Below are positions 23,333-35,430 of a DNA stretch of 64,000 nucleotides, in pieces. Position numbers and translations under genes: made by a program. How positions within the stretch are numbered: position 1 is the first letter of the stretch; the number at the start of each line of letters is the position of its first letter. Under the pieces are notes generated by a model. That model worked only from the letters and a program-made list of their open reading frames with translations, was not told the DNA's origin and searched no databases. Source of the DNA: Eretmocerus hayati (taxonomy: Eukaryota; Arthropoda; Insecta; Hymenoptera; Aphelinidae); assembly GCA_029851415.1 (NCBI GenBank), contig CM056741.1:82601282-82665281 (forward strand), read 5' to 3'.

Positions 23333-23675
23333 CTGTCAATGAGTTCTCACTTGTTTGACTGGCCTTAAAAAGCGCGGAGAGAAGCAAGTTCTCTGTTTCT
23401 CGTAAGCGTTTGGATAAAGTTTCAATCTGCTGATTCTGACTATTTAACAAGGCCTTCAAACGCTCGACGGCCTTGGTATTGTCCTCTTGAACTCTTAACG
23501 AAATTTGAGATTGGTCGAATATGATGTTCTGTGTGGAACTGTTTAAGGCAAACTGTTCAGACATTAACCGCCCAGTACTAGCCGCCTCTTCACTGAGGAT
23601 AGGAATGTTTACGTTCACACTTTGGAGTCCGATTTCTAGGTCCTCGATACGTCTGAGGAGCTCTTGAAGGGGCAT
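23277..23675 (-). pseudogene. Gag N-terminal coiled-coil segment
   Basis: 132 codons with a long heptad-like helix (about residues 60-100, motif LLNSQNQQIETLSKRL). This fits an assembly coiled coil N-terminal to the capsid core. The frame itself is open. Its position directly before the gag core and within the LTR element supports a Gag role, but there is no specific family match. Confidence 0.6.
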
Positions 23676-23791
23676 TAGGCCCAGTCAAAATCGCAAAATC
23701 AACTCAAAACTAGACTTAGCTTGTTACTAAAGTGTAGCTCGTAGATTCCGACGCTTGTAGACTCTGATGCTTGCAGAATCCATGTTTCAAA

Positions 23792-24616
23792 TTAGACGCA
23801 GTAGCTGTCGTGGCAGGACGAAGATGTCCCATCGACCTCGTCGATGTCGCCCTCTGGCCCGTAGGTCCCTGGTTCGGGTGCCTCCTCGAGTCCAAAGAAT
23901 CCTTGCCGGATGGCACTGGTAATGGCGGGTCCCTCTTCTTGGTTCCTGTTGGGTCGGGTTTTGGCTACCTTGTCCCAGTAGATGCGTAATTCTTCGGTTT
24001 CAATATCAAATTGAATTCTACTTCCCTCTCCTTGTAGTTCGGGTAGTACACGGAAGCACCTTTCGACTTCTCGTTGGCAGTCTTCCTTCTGCCTTTTGAT
24101 ATCGGCCCAAGTCCGGTCGATGTAATCGTCGACGGCGGTGTAGTGTGCGTCCTCAGACCAGACCTCGTTGTAGTCGTCTGATCTTAGAATCGCACTCTAT
24201 ACTAGATGCGGGCGTCGTGCAAAGCACTCAGCCGTGCCTCGAAGCTGGCGATTTGGTAATGGAGAAAGGCTCGTTCTTGGCGATTCCGGATGATTCGATC
24301 TTGGGCCCTTTTAAGTTTTTGCCGGAGAACAGTTCCTAGATCCTTTGGGCGTGGTCCTTTGCTGCGATTCGATGAATCAGATCCTCTATCGTTGCTTCCT
24401 TCAGGGGTAGATGGTCCAGCGCCTGATACGTTGTTTCCCTGGGATTTGCTTGTGAGTGCACCCAGTAACGATAATTTCTTGGCTTCCAACCGAGGTACGT
24501 GGATTTTGGCTAGCTTGGATTTATTCTTCTTGAAGTCCTATATGGCTGCTTCAACTCCTGAGAGCTCTTATCTGATCGTCAATAGAATCTTCTTGGTTAC
24601 GTTGACGACTAGACAT
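23792..24616 (-). pseudogene. Gag leader ORF, broken
   Basis: From a possible ATG at 24614-24616, frames continue through a frameshift near 24560 and a stop, then a 95-codon block (24202-24489; Ser/Gly-rich, then a basic helix with KLKRAQDRIIRNRQ). A further block without its own ATG runs 23792-24196 (motif YIDRTWADIKRQKEDC, acidic C-terminus). These are probably pieces of one leader or first gag ORF just downstream of the primer site. No domain is recognised. Confidence 0.5.
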
Positions 24617-24678
24617 TCCGGAGTGCGAATGCATTCCAAGAATTCCTAGATACTGAGTGTTCTCCTACCTCCAATCGA

Positions 24679-24696
24679 ATCCCACTTCTGACACCA
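24679..24696 (-). other. Primer binding site candidate
   Basis: On the minus strand TGGTGTCAGAAGTGGGAT begins nine bases after the 5' LTR. It starts with TGG, as tRNA 3' ends (CCA) require. I do not assign a specific tRNA from memory. Confidence 0.7.
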
Positions 24697-24705
24697 AAAT
24701 TTCCC

Positions 24706-26058
24706 TGTGATGACCCGTGTTAGTTGGTAATGGTGAGCCTTGTATATGTGGGAGCGCGGCAATGTTAGGCCACTTCCACAGATTACGACTTGACTGAATT
24801 CATAAGAGAACTGCACGGCTCACAGCACGTGGGTAAAATTCGATTTAAACACTTGAAAGTGTATGGAGATTGGGTGGAGAAGAAAATACTCGCAAATCGG
24901 CACAAATTTCGATTTATTAATTGGTTTTCCTCAATACAATTAGATGATACTTCGATAATAAATCAATGTTCCGCTGTGTTCGCACACTGCATGCACGTAG
25001 GTGGATTCAGGAATTCAGCGTCGCCGGTGATGATGTAGTACTTGAGCTGGTAGAAAATCCAATGTTGGTGTTCACAAGGCTGTTTGTTCGATGACTTCGT
25101 TCCAGATGGGAGTCCTCCAGGAGTCGCTCTGGTAGTTATTGGTGCCGCTTCAGCTGGATGAACGGGCGTAGCGTGGGAGTCCAGTGTGAAGATTGAACTA
25201 AGCGTATGCCAGGATCAACTCTATGCAGAGACTGGCCGAGAGAAACTCTAAGACACAAGTGAGAGAGAGCCACTCCGTTGCTCTCCTTATATAAGACCGG
25301 GTGGCTGGGGAATTCGATGCTCCCCACTCCTGATCCGGAAATACTTTGCATTCTTGGGCAGCGGCACATCTTACGAGGCACTTGACATTCCACAGCTGCG
25401 ATCTGAACATCAAACGGTTGGGCCGCCCATGGGTCTCATCCGCATTCCAAAAGCTGGGTGGTCTCCTGCAGCTGCTTCCGCATTTCAATGTCAAATGGAT
25501 GAGTCGTCCGTACAGCTGCATCCGCATTCCAATCTTAAGTAGCTGAGCCACCCCATACAGCTGCACCCGCATTCCAATCTCAAATGGCCGAGCCACCCTA
25601 AACAGCTGCATCCGCATCCCAATCTCAAGTGGCCAAGCCACCCCATACAGCTGCATCCGCATTCCAACATCAAACGACTGGGCCGTCCCATGGGTCTGAT
25701 CCGCATTTCATTAGCTTCCGAATTCCATTAGCTTCCGCATTCCAGTCTCACGGTAGCTGGGCCACCTTCTTTGCTCACATCCGCATTCCAATGCCTGGGT
25801 GGTCTAGGGACTCGCGTCCGCGTCCCAGCCCACAGACCCTGAAACAGAAATTTGTCCTGCGACGCTCGCGACTTCTGTGTCAAAATCGCTCGCACCGCAT
25901 TTGCATCATCATTTATTCCTCACAATTTCCTATCTTTCAACTCATAACTTGTTCTTTTAGTGGAGCATACCTGGTGACGTACTTTGTGGACTGCCCCTAT
26001 AGTCTCGGCGTGAGCGCTTTGCCGCGATTTGCGGTGGCTCTTCTAGAGCCACATCACT
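24706..26058 (-). mobile_element. 5' LTR of the minus-strand Gypsy element
   Basis: Same family as 1393-2706, beginning TGTGATG and ending CATCACT (last base changed from A). Followed on the minus strand by the primer site and gag, so it is the 5' LTR. It has a TATA-like TATATAAG (25286-25293, minus), an AATAAA signal (24913-24918, minus) and the 45-bp U3 repeat (about 25510-25680). It differs from the other LTR at several positions per 100 bp, so either the insertion is old or the two come from different insertions. Confidence 0.9.
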
Positions 26059-26100
26059 CATCCGGTATCTGATCGGATTAGGAATAATTTCCACGGAAGT

Positions 26101-29100
26101 CTACGGAAGCGCCTACGAGCCACCCCTCCCGCATGCCAGCAGGTGCCCCACTCTCACCCACTCTATACACGCACCGCGTGTCATGTATGTCACGCGACTG
26201 ACATACCGCACGTAACGCACATGATGCACCGCATATCACGCACATACCGCACCGCATATCACGCACATACCGCACCACATATCACGCACATACCGCAACG
26301 CATGTCATGCGCGTACCACACCGCATGTCATGCGCGTACCACACAGCATGTCATGCGCGTACCACACCGCATGTCATGCGCGTACTGCACTGCATGTGCT
26401 GCATATTGCACGCGGTCGAGTTGCGATGTATGTCATGCATGCCATGTGTGAAATTGTTGCGCTTGCGCCACTAAATGTTTTGGTATGTCGGGTATTATTA
26501 TTACATTCTACGATAAACGGATTCACATCATTCTTGATCTCTGCCATGAGATGATATTGCGTGAAATAACAGGTTTCTACATTCAATATCAGGCCAGGAA
26601 TCGTAATCACCCCACCAGGACATAGTCTGTGAATTACGACCTGCGCGTCATTGTTTCCTATTAAAAAAAATTCTCATTAAAATATCCGTGTACCGTTCAT
26701 CCATTTCGATTCATTAGAATTTATATAATCTCAGCTTCCTACATTCAAATTCTCATCCCCGTGAATGACATTTCCATCCCGGAAGCAAATTCCGTTTTTT
26801 TTTCTTTTTTCTTTTTTTATATACGTAGGTCCAACACCGAATCTCCTCTACGATATTCAGCCTAATGATGGATTCAGCGATTCGTTCATTGAATGCAATT
26901 ACGGAACTCGTAGTCGAAAACACGTCTTTGAGCAGAGCAGGAATCGCGTCTTCACTTTGAGTATCATGAACTAGTGTATCTCGTGCGCAAACCGCTTAGC
27001 CAACATGATATCAGTACTTTCGTGAGAGGAGGACACGTTTTCTGCCAAGGCTTCTCTCACATAATTTGTCTTATGCCACGGTGGTTCTCAAAAGGCTGGG
27101 AAGTTGGAGGTTTGAGGTTAAGGTAAAGGAGATTAAGGTTGAATTGATAAAATTCTGAATGACTCTTAAAACAATCCTGATTCCTGGAATACTCCACTGT
27201 AAGACTCAGAAACGAGTGGAGCAATTACTGGTATTATTCTCTAAGAATTATTCAATTGGTAAGCTTAGTAAGGCTTCAGACGGTGAAAACCCCGATGGAG
27301 GAACTAGCAATTTGGTACTTATCCTGGGTATATATAATTTGAAACGACTTGAAAAATTATTCTGATTCTCGGAACAGAGCATTAGTATGCTGAAACACGA
27401 GTGGTCCATATCCTGGCGTGATTCTCTGGCAATTGTGTAATCCGCAAGTTGTGCAAGGCTCCAGAATCTCGAAAATCTATGAGCAAAACTTGCGTTTGGC
27501 TGCTCGCTTTGGATCTCTTAATATTCAAACTTTCAAACAAATTCGAAATTTATCCGAATTTACGGAATATCCTCTCTTGGTGTTTGAAAAGCTGAAGAGG
27601 AATTGATGTGATGACTTCTAAAAGTTGTTCAATTGAGACTCTGTGCAGAGCTCGGGTCGCTTGTACTGGGGGAATCGAACTTGTTTTTGGATAATCTTTT
27701 TCCGCCCTTGAAAATAGGGTGGAACTTTTTTAGGCTCGGGTCTAAGAAGGTCATTCAAAGTGCGAAAACCATCGTTTGCGCCCTTGTATCATAATACACT
27801 ATTAGAGCACAGAGGAGGCTGTTGTGTTGAACAACGTGTTTCTGTTCGGTGTTGGGAGTGCGATGTGTTTGAAAAGTATAGCACTGGAGGCTGGAGTTCC
27901 AGCACACCTCATAATACACCGCTTTCCCGACGTGACGATAAAAAAACTTCCCTGACACCTCTGTTACACGCATAATCCGAGACCCATGAGATTGGAATCA
28001 TCTGTAGTCACCGGACGACAGTTATAACGGAAAAATCAAGTTTCTCTATGTTTCCTTGTAAATAAAAAAAAGGCCATGGTTGACGCACAAGCTTATCAGC
28101 TGCAAATTTAGTTCAAAAAACTATTTCGCATTTCTTATCTACATAGGTACTTAACCACTCATCTTGGATTTGCCAAGTTTTTGATCCCAGACAAGTTCAA
28201 GCATTCGCAAACTAAGACCGATGGTCACCTATTCGGATCCGAATCGCGAAAGAGAAGCATGACCGAGATTTTCAACCAGAAAGGTTCGCGTGGCCACCAC
28301 TGACATTTTTTCTATTTGATTGCAAGGAAACACAAAGAAACTCGTCTCTCTGGTCCAAAGAATATCGTTCGGACTACCTGCCAATCTCGTGGGTCCTCTA
28401 TGTTATAATAGTGATAATAAGTCGGAATATTTTCTACGCGACCAAGACGTGGCGGATCCGGACGGCCGGTCATCCATCCAGAATCCGGATACAGTTACCG
28501 CCGAAACGTTGCTTAATCTCAAGTTCCGAGCGATTAGACTTAAAATTCAATCAGTCGGTTAAAAACGCAACCACCTACATGAAAAATTAATTAAACCGAC
28601 TAGTTGAAAATTGAACCAGCTAGTTGAAATGTTGATGAAATATTCAACATATTATTTACATTGTATTCACGCGGGAGTTCGCGGTTGTCCGATCAAGTGT
28701 CTGTATATATGAAGCCGGGCATGAAGATATTGATATATAATGTGCATCTTATTGCGATAACGTGTCATCGTTGTGATTAATTTTCACTTGTCACAAGTTG
28801 CAAGATTTTGAAAAAAGAGGTCCTTCATCAAAAGTGTGCATGCATCACAATGGGTGTAAAAGGCGGAAAATCTGGAGGTTTGATGGAAAAAATCCCTGAG
28901 GTGAGATGTGATTTGAGGTAAGTCCAGTATCATTTTGCGATAAAAACCATAGTTTTTTTGTCGCTGGATTTGAAAATAAAATCATCTTTTCGATTTTCCC
29001 ACTTCCAATGATAAGGTAAAAATTGCCTATATCGCCGTTTCTCATCTCTTTCGTGGTTTTTTCGTTATAACTGGAGAGGAATAACTTTTATCGAGAAATG

Positions 29101-30587
29101 CGTGGAATACTTTTCTGTGAATCTTTTAAAAATCTACTAGATGGTGTGCTCACATGGGTGGAAAAATTGGACCACCTTTGGGTAATTGAAAGAACTTCAG
29201 ACAAGAATGCAAGGATCTACGAAGTTCCAGCGATCTCTTTCATTCATCTGAAAATCTCTTACTGGCTGTTTCTCTCTTCTGAATTACTGTGAACAGATCA
29301 TCTTGTGGATTTTCAAAAGATCTACAAAAAGACGCATTTTTAGATCAATGTTATCCCTCCCGAACTTATGATGGGAAAACCTCGAGAAAAGATAAAAAAC
29401 TACGATATAGGCAATATTTCACCGATCGTTCATAACAGAAAAATCGAAAAAATGAATTTATTTGGAAAACCACCGACGAACTTTAATTCTTTATGATATA
29501 TGATCTTGGGCGTACCTAAAGTCATACCCCGCATCAACATTTTTTTTTTGAACCTCCAACTTCCCAGCCTTTTGAGAACCACCGTGGCATAAGACAAATG
29601 ATGTGAGAGAAGCCTTGGCAGGGAACGTGTCCTCCTCTCACGAAAGTACTGATATCATGTTGGCTAAGTGGTTTGCGCACGAGATACACTAGTTCATGAT
29701 ACTCAAAGTGAAGACGCGATTCCTGCTCTGCTCAAAGACGTGTTTTCGACTACGAGTTCCATAATTGCATTCAATGAACGAATCGCTGGATCCATCATCT
29801 AGGCTGAATATCGTAGAGAAGATTCGGTGTTGGACCTACGTATATAAGAAAAGAAAAAAGAAAAAAAAACGGAATATGCTTCCGGGATGGAAATGTCATT
29901 CACGGGGATGAGAATTTGAATGTAGGAAGCTGAGATTATATAAATTCTAATGAATCGAAATGGATGAACGGTACACGGATATTTTAATGAGAATTTTTTT
30001 TAATAGGAAACAATGACGCGCAGGTCGTAATTCACAGACTATGTCCTGGTGGGGCGATTACGATTCCTGGCCTGATATTAAATGTAGAAACCTGTAATTT
30101 CACGCAATATCATCTCATGGCAGAGATCAAGGATGATGTAAATCCTTTTATCGTAGAATGTAATAATAATACCCGACATACCAAAAACATTTAGCGGCGC
30201 AAGCGCAACAATTTCACACATGGCATCCATGACATACATCGCAACTCGACCGCGTGCAATATGCAGCACATGCAGTGCAGTACGCGCATGACATGCTGTG
30301 TGGTACGCGCATGACATGCGGTGTGGTACGCGCATGACATGCGTTGCGGCACGTGCATGACATGCGTTGCGGTACGTGCATGACATGCGTTGCGGTATGT
30401 GCGTGATATGCGGTGCGGTATGTGCGTGATATGCGGTGCGGTATGTGCGTGATATGTGGTGCATCATGTGCGTTACGTGCGGTACGTCAGTCGCGTGACA
30501 TACATGACACGCGGTGCGTGTATAGAGTGGGTGAGAGTGGGGCACCTGCTGGCATGCGGGAGGGGTGTCTCGTAGGCGCTTCCGTAG
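26101..30587. mobile_element. 4.5-kb palindromic element, TSD AAGT
   Basis: Inverted arms of about 1.0 kb (26101-27112 and 29551-30587) flank a 2.4-kb centre. The termini read CTACGGAAGCGCCTACGAG. Direct AAGT repeats lie outside both ends (26097-26100, 30588-30591). Each arm contains an imperfect minisatellite. Removing the element and one AAGT leaves an open frame of about 30 codons running across the junction, so it probably interrupted older coding DNA. The centre (27113-29550) holds only short frames with no recognised domain. No transposase was seen; likely a non-autonomous foldback transposon. Confidence 0.85.
26190..26410. repeat. Minisatellite in left arm of the 4.5-kb palindrome
   Basis: Units of about 20-21 bp built on CGCGTACCACACCGCATGTCATG or CACATACCGCACCGCATATCACG repeat roughly ten times. 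The mirror array in the right arm (about 30255-30480) has a different number and order of units. Confidence 0.85.
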
Positions 30588-30591
30588 AAGT

Positions 30592-31048
30592 CATTGGAAT
30601 TGAAAGCCATGGAGCCGAGGAATGGCAAATTTGCTTCATTAGGGATCAGTACAAAATATAATTGTGCCAACGAATGAACAGAAATAATCAAAAGCCCAAC
30701 GCGCACACAAAACGCGCATGCGCAGTCAAGGGTACGAAACTTGCAATGGGATATAAGGGATAGAGCCCAGATCACGCAAATCAAGTACCAATTTTGCAAA
30801 ACACCACATACCGAGGAAGAAAAGAGACCGAAACGCGGGGGCAGGCTTCGAAATCACATACGAAATACAAGGAAGTGGACAGTATAGCAGTTAGGCGGGC
30901 ACCCAATTTTACATAGCACACCGATTAATGCGGCATGTGGCAGCGCCTAAAGCGTATTGCAAACGGGTGCAAGTCTTGAATCCTGTCCGACTCTCCCCTA
31001 GAAAATCAAAATGGAAAACTGAAACTATAAGAAATATTTTTTTTGGTT
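30592..31048 (+). other. Decayed sequence upstream of env
   Basis: Short frame remnants in the same orientation as env. Probably part of the same decayed element, but no domain can be named. Confidence 0.35.
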
Positions 31049-32722
31049 CACAGAGCTGTGAGATCCAAGGAAGAACAGCTGACATTGCACTCGATACATC
31101 ATAACCCGGAATCAGTCATGGAAAAATTGGACCACCTATACACAACTAGAATTTCATGGAAAATGATACATAGAGTGGATTCAGAATCTTATTTTTCCAG
31201 AGGAAGATACTAAATACCACTTGGAAAGAATTCAGAGCTAGATGTAATTTGGTAAAGCAATCAGATGCCCACAATAATCCATGCCCACTAGGAAAACCGA
31301 TCCAGCTATTAAGAAATAGGATACAAGATACGGAGAATAATGCGGACGAGATATTAGACATGCTCAAAGGTCCCAAAGCCCTCACTCCACAAATACGAGC
31401 AAAGAGATCTTGGTTTCCAATTATTGGGAAAATCGACAAATATTTATTCAGAACTTTAGACGAAGATTCAGAAATAGAGCTGAAAGAACTGATCCAAGTC
31501 ATAGCTAACGACACCAGCCAATTAGCAGGGCTCATGGCTAATCAAACCGAAATAGTTTACAAACAGTTCGGAAACGTTTACAAAGAGCTGGACGAGCTCG
31601 AAGCAATTACAACCATACTAAAAGATGAACAAACCCGCATCAATGAAGAGAGGGACATAGAAGTATTCTTCGAATCTTTCAGCGAAAGCGTACTGCAACA
31701 TGAAATAGATACCGAGATTTTGATAGACGCATTACTATCCGCAGTTCAGGGTATGGCACACCCGCGTTTCATGCCACCCTCTCTGTTTGAGAATACAAGA
31801 AGGATGGCAGAACAGACAGTAAACGATGCTGAGTTCCCAAAAATGAACGGAAGCGACCCACTAGTAGACTTGATGAAGATAATAGATCTATGACTACACT
31901 CTTGGACTACACCGAGTATGACCTATCCAAAGCTATAGCAGTCCCTGTGAAACAGACCAACAGCCCGATTTTCATCTATCTATGGCCAAGCACAGAGTAC
32001 GCCGCGCCGCGTTAAATATAGACACAGAGAGCTATATCCCAATGACAATGGACGGCCTAAGTAAATGTTAACGGTTACACAGGGCATTCATTTGTAAAAA
32101 TAATGAACCAGTCCGGGCTATTGATGAGAATGATGAGAATTCCCCGTGCGGAATCAAACTTGGAGTTCACAAGGACATGAAAAACTTTTCAAACTGTGAA
32201 CTGAAGGTCGCCAGGTCTCAGGAAACATTCGGGACTAGATTGAAGAAGGAAAATACATGGATCTACTCGTCCATGGGAGCCGATAATTTATACGTTAATT
32301 GCGCACAAGATGATGAGAAAAGATTTACGCTGGAAGGCATGGGCATCGTTCACCTACCGTCGGGCTGTTCAGCACGAACTGAGAACGTGAAACTAGTAGC
32401 CTCGCGACAGATCACTACATCATCGCAAATCAATATCTTTGATGAGGCAGAATTAGATCTATCATCACTAATGGGAAGAAAAATGGCAGGATTCTCGAAA
32501 GACTCGATCGATGAAACAAAATTAGCACCACATATAAAGTTGCGCGGAAGACCATCCCTGAATGCAATCGACAGAGGAGAAGAATCAAAAGAGATCATAA
32601 ACAAAGCGCGGGGAATGAGTCAACTCAGATTGATATCGGGGAAATTTTAATTACTTCAGAACACGCTCACGTATTATGCTACAACCTTAATCATCATCGC
32701 AGTAATAATACTTATAATTTGA
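31049..32722 (+). pseudogene. env: Errantivirus-like envelope (F-type) relic
   Basis: Pieces of a class I fusion glycoprotein of the baculovirus-F/insect errantivirus type. The longest open piece (31249-31893, 214 codons) has a furin-like RAKR at residues 50-53, directly followed by a hydrophobic fusion-peptide-like stretch, then a helical region. A second piece (32177-32650) has the Cys-containing beta-rich part typical of these proteins. An in-frame TAA ends it at 32648-32650; a hydrophobic segment resembling a transmembrane anchor follows in the same frame to a stop near 32722. Stops and at least one frame break before 31249 and between 31893 and 32177 show it is non-functional. No pol gene of the same element is recognisable next to it. 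Confidence 0.75.
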
Positions 32723-32736
32723 AGAGTCCTTTGCCT

Positions 32737-32755
32737 GGGGGGGGGGGGGGGGGGG
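32737..32755 (+). repeat. Run of 19 G
   Basis: An uninterrupted G homopolymer just after the env relic. It could form a G-quadruplex or slipped structure; length is also prone to sequencing error. Confidence 0.95.
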
Positions 32756-33409
32756 TCCCTTTGGCTAATCACTGGAAGGCAAGTTTAAGAGACATCATCG
32801 AGAGATCAGGACGTAGAGCATCCCAGAATAGCATGGTCTTGCCAGCCGGAGACTATCAACATTCAACCGATTACGTATGCGGTCCAGCCGAGTGGAAGGG
32901 GAATTGGATTCCCGAATCTTGATCAACTCGCAGTAACAGCGAAAACAGGAGAGTAACCAAGGCCAGAGTCTCCGGCGCGAGTCAAAAGGCATTGACCTCT
33001 GGACAGAGAGGCTCAAATAAAGAAGAATGAATACGCTGACCACTAGATGGACCACCGCTGCATCAACAAATATTGAGACCAGACGAGAGAGAGAGACCTC
33101 AATAATTCTATCTTATCATAATTGAACCATGAAACCTGATAATGGAACATACATAATATGAGATATACATACCAAGATTAGATCTCAAAGATAGTTATAT
33201 ACAAGAAGAATCAAGAAAACACTTGAAAAATCTATATAATATGTTCTATTGGAAAGAGAAGATCATGAACACCAAAGCATAATAAAGGAATTAGAATGTA
33301 AGCTCCACAAATCAGCAAAATGTCAAAAGAAAGAGTCATAAAAAATTTTTTTTTATTAGTAAAATTAGAACATAAAAATTCGAGACACTATTTCATCATA
33401 GCTTATGTC

Positions 33410-33885
33410 GGTTGCTCCGGAGAGCAACAAGGCTACAAGATGGACGTGTTACGGCTTATACCTGGCCGTAACGGCTACCGCATGAAGACGACCGACCTCG
33501 AGCAAGAGGCAGGCCCAAGCGTCGAGCCGCTGCAAGCTCTAACCTGTTCAACTCCTCTCTTGGAAGAGAATGAAGAGAAGTCTTAGCCAGGAGAAGAGTA
33601 CAAATACAGAGGGACTCTGCCAGAAGGAGCTTCTAGATTCACAGTCGCATACGAACCGTCGCAGAGTCGACATCTCGAGTATCAGCATCCGTGGATGGCC
33701 TCGTAGATATTTCTAGAGTCTTAGAGTTACGAGTTAGTCTCTCTCTCGGGTTCTATACTTATTCCAAATAAACATCGACGAAGCTAAACCACCGTTTGTT
33801 TATTATTGGCTGTGCCTCCACCCGTCTCCTGAGTCTTATAAGTCAGCGGATAAACAGATTTCAAGGACCCTCAAATCGTAACACC
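33410..33885 (+). mobile_element. Possible 3' LTR of the env-bearing element
   Basis: Starts near TGTCGGTTGCTCCGGAGAGCAAC (a hairpin) and ends near CGTAACA, with an AATAAA signal at about 33766-33771. It is followed by unrelated repetitive DNA. There is no second copy in the window, so the LTR call rests on position after env, the TG...CA-like ends and the polyadenylation signal only. The 88-codon frame at 33320-33586 overlaps it and is probably incidental. Confidence 0.35.
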
Positions 33886-33899
33886 TGTCGAATAGCAGA

Positions 33900-34190
33900 G
33901 TTAACCATCGGGTAACGTCTGGTGAGAGACAAATACCGAGGGTAGTTCGATTATCCGAATTGAAATCCCCCGAAAATGCGTAATCAGAGGATAAATGTCC
34001 CAAAATGGATTTATCCGAATAGCAATTTCCCGAACGCAAAAGATTCCGGAATGAATGGTCCCGAATCAAGCTCTCTCAGGATAAGAATTATCGGAAGAAG
34101 GTGAGTTTCGAAAATCAGCATCCCAAAAATGTGAGTCTTGTATGATTGAATATCCGAATAATAAATTTCCGAAAATACACAATCCGAAAA
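33900..34190 (+). repeat. Degenerate ATCCGAAT/TTTCCCGAA repeat
   Basis: Short phrases such as TTATCCGAATA and AATTTCCCGAA recur at irregular 25-60-bp spacing. It looks like a decayed minisatellite or many copies of one binding-site-like motif. Confidence 0.5.
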
Positions 34191-34198
34191 ATACATAT

Positions 34199-34465
34199 AG
34201 ACCAATTCCATGTAAGATCAGACAGTCGAAAATTGCTCAAGTCTCGAATCACTTCCACGATGAAATATATGTTTCTCAGGACGAATTAACGAGACACGTA
34301 TTTTTGCGTTTCGCCCTATCATGCTCTGACTCGAAATTATCGAATTTTTGAAATTCAATGGGCATTTCGTGAAATTAGTAAGATTGATCGATATGGATGC
34401 AATTTTCCGTGTGTAAAGGCCTTCGTCGAGATAAGACTTGTGCAGGGGGGGGCAAGTAAATTATG
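34199..34465 (+). repeat. Single arm of the 51.3-kb palindromic family
   Basis: Matches the left arm of the element at 51301-52308 from its terminus GACCAATTCCATGTAAGATCA for about 265 bp (roughly nine-tenths identical by eye). The second arm is missing, so this is a truncated copy. Confidence 0.85.
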
Positions 34466-35430
34466 GCATAGGAATATATACACGCCTATGGCTACGCCAC
34501 AAACAGCAAGAGTCGCGATTGGATTCGTTGCAGAGCTTCGCGCGATCAGATCTGTATTGGCTTACATTTTATTGAGCATTCAAGGTGAAAGTTTGCATGA
34601 TCAAACCAGTTGATAAAGTAAAAGATTGAGTCAACAATGGGATAGCATAATATAATACGTGACGAGTTCTGACTGAACACAGTTTTCCGCACGATACGCG
34701 TATGCGAGGTATGTTGTTTGCGCGCGCCTCTAACCACGAGCAAATATCCTTGTTGTAATCAATCATGAGCTCAGTTGTGCGTTTTTTTCTCGAAAGAGAG
34801 GAACCACACGATTTTTACCCATTTTTGACTATTTCCAGTTTGTGAGATATATATTCGCAGTGAATAGCTTAGAAATCAGCCTCGATTTCTATTATCCATT
34901 TCGGATCAAGGAGTTGCATACCCGATGGAGCACTCGAAGAAGCGTTGCGAACCTCCCAAGTTGCATGCACATCAGCATTCGCATTATAGTATTTACAATG
35001 AAGTGGCGTTATACATCAAGCTTGAGAAATGTTCAGTGCCTGTGCTCTGCAGTGCTGTATACTTATAGCTGAATTATTTAGCAGCACGGATTCTAGATGT
35101 AAACAGACAAACAAACACTCACACGCGTCATGCGCAGACATACCCTCTCTCTCTTCTCTGTCTCTCCTTCTGGATATCTTTATCCATCACGCCGCCGCCG
35201 CACTATGCTTGTGGGGACTCAACTCTGCCAGATAATCCGCATTACTCGAATTCATGAGCTATCGAGATGGAACAAAATGGATTCTCTTCGTAATTGTCTA
35301 AGCTAGAAGATGTGCCTACCTTTTTACTTAAATGCAAAGGGGTGGCGGGGGAGGAGTTGAATGCAGAAAAAAATGAATATGGATTACACCGAAGAATGAA
35401 CTTGGGGTGTCCAAGGCATAAGTCCTACTG
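34466..35430. other. No gene seen
   Basis: AT-rich DNA with a CT-rich patch (35130-35170). No recognisable coding sequence. Confidence 0.4.

Noticed and set aside
26190..26410. CRISPR-like array
   Set aside because: Repeats are contiguous variants without unique spacers, and the context is eukaryotic.
29155..31137. Identical 19-bp phrase TGGAAAAATTGGACCACCT at about 29156 and 31119
   Set aside because: Flanks do not match; a chance or very short similarity cannot support a shared element.
33320..33586. 88-codon frame
   Set aside because: Overlaps the possible LTR and its hairpin; no family match.
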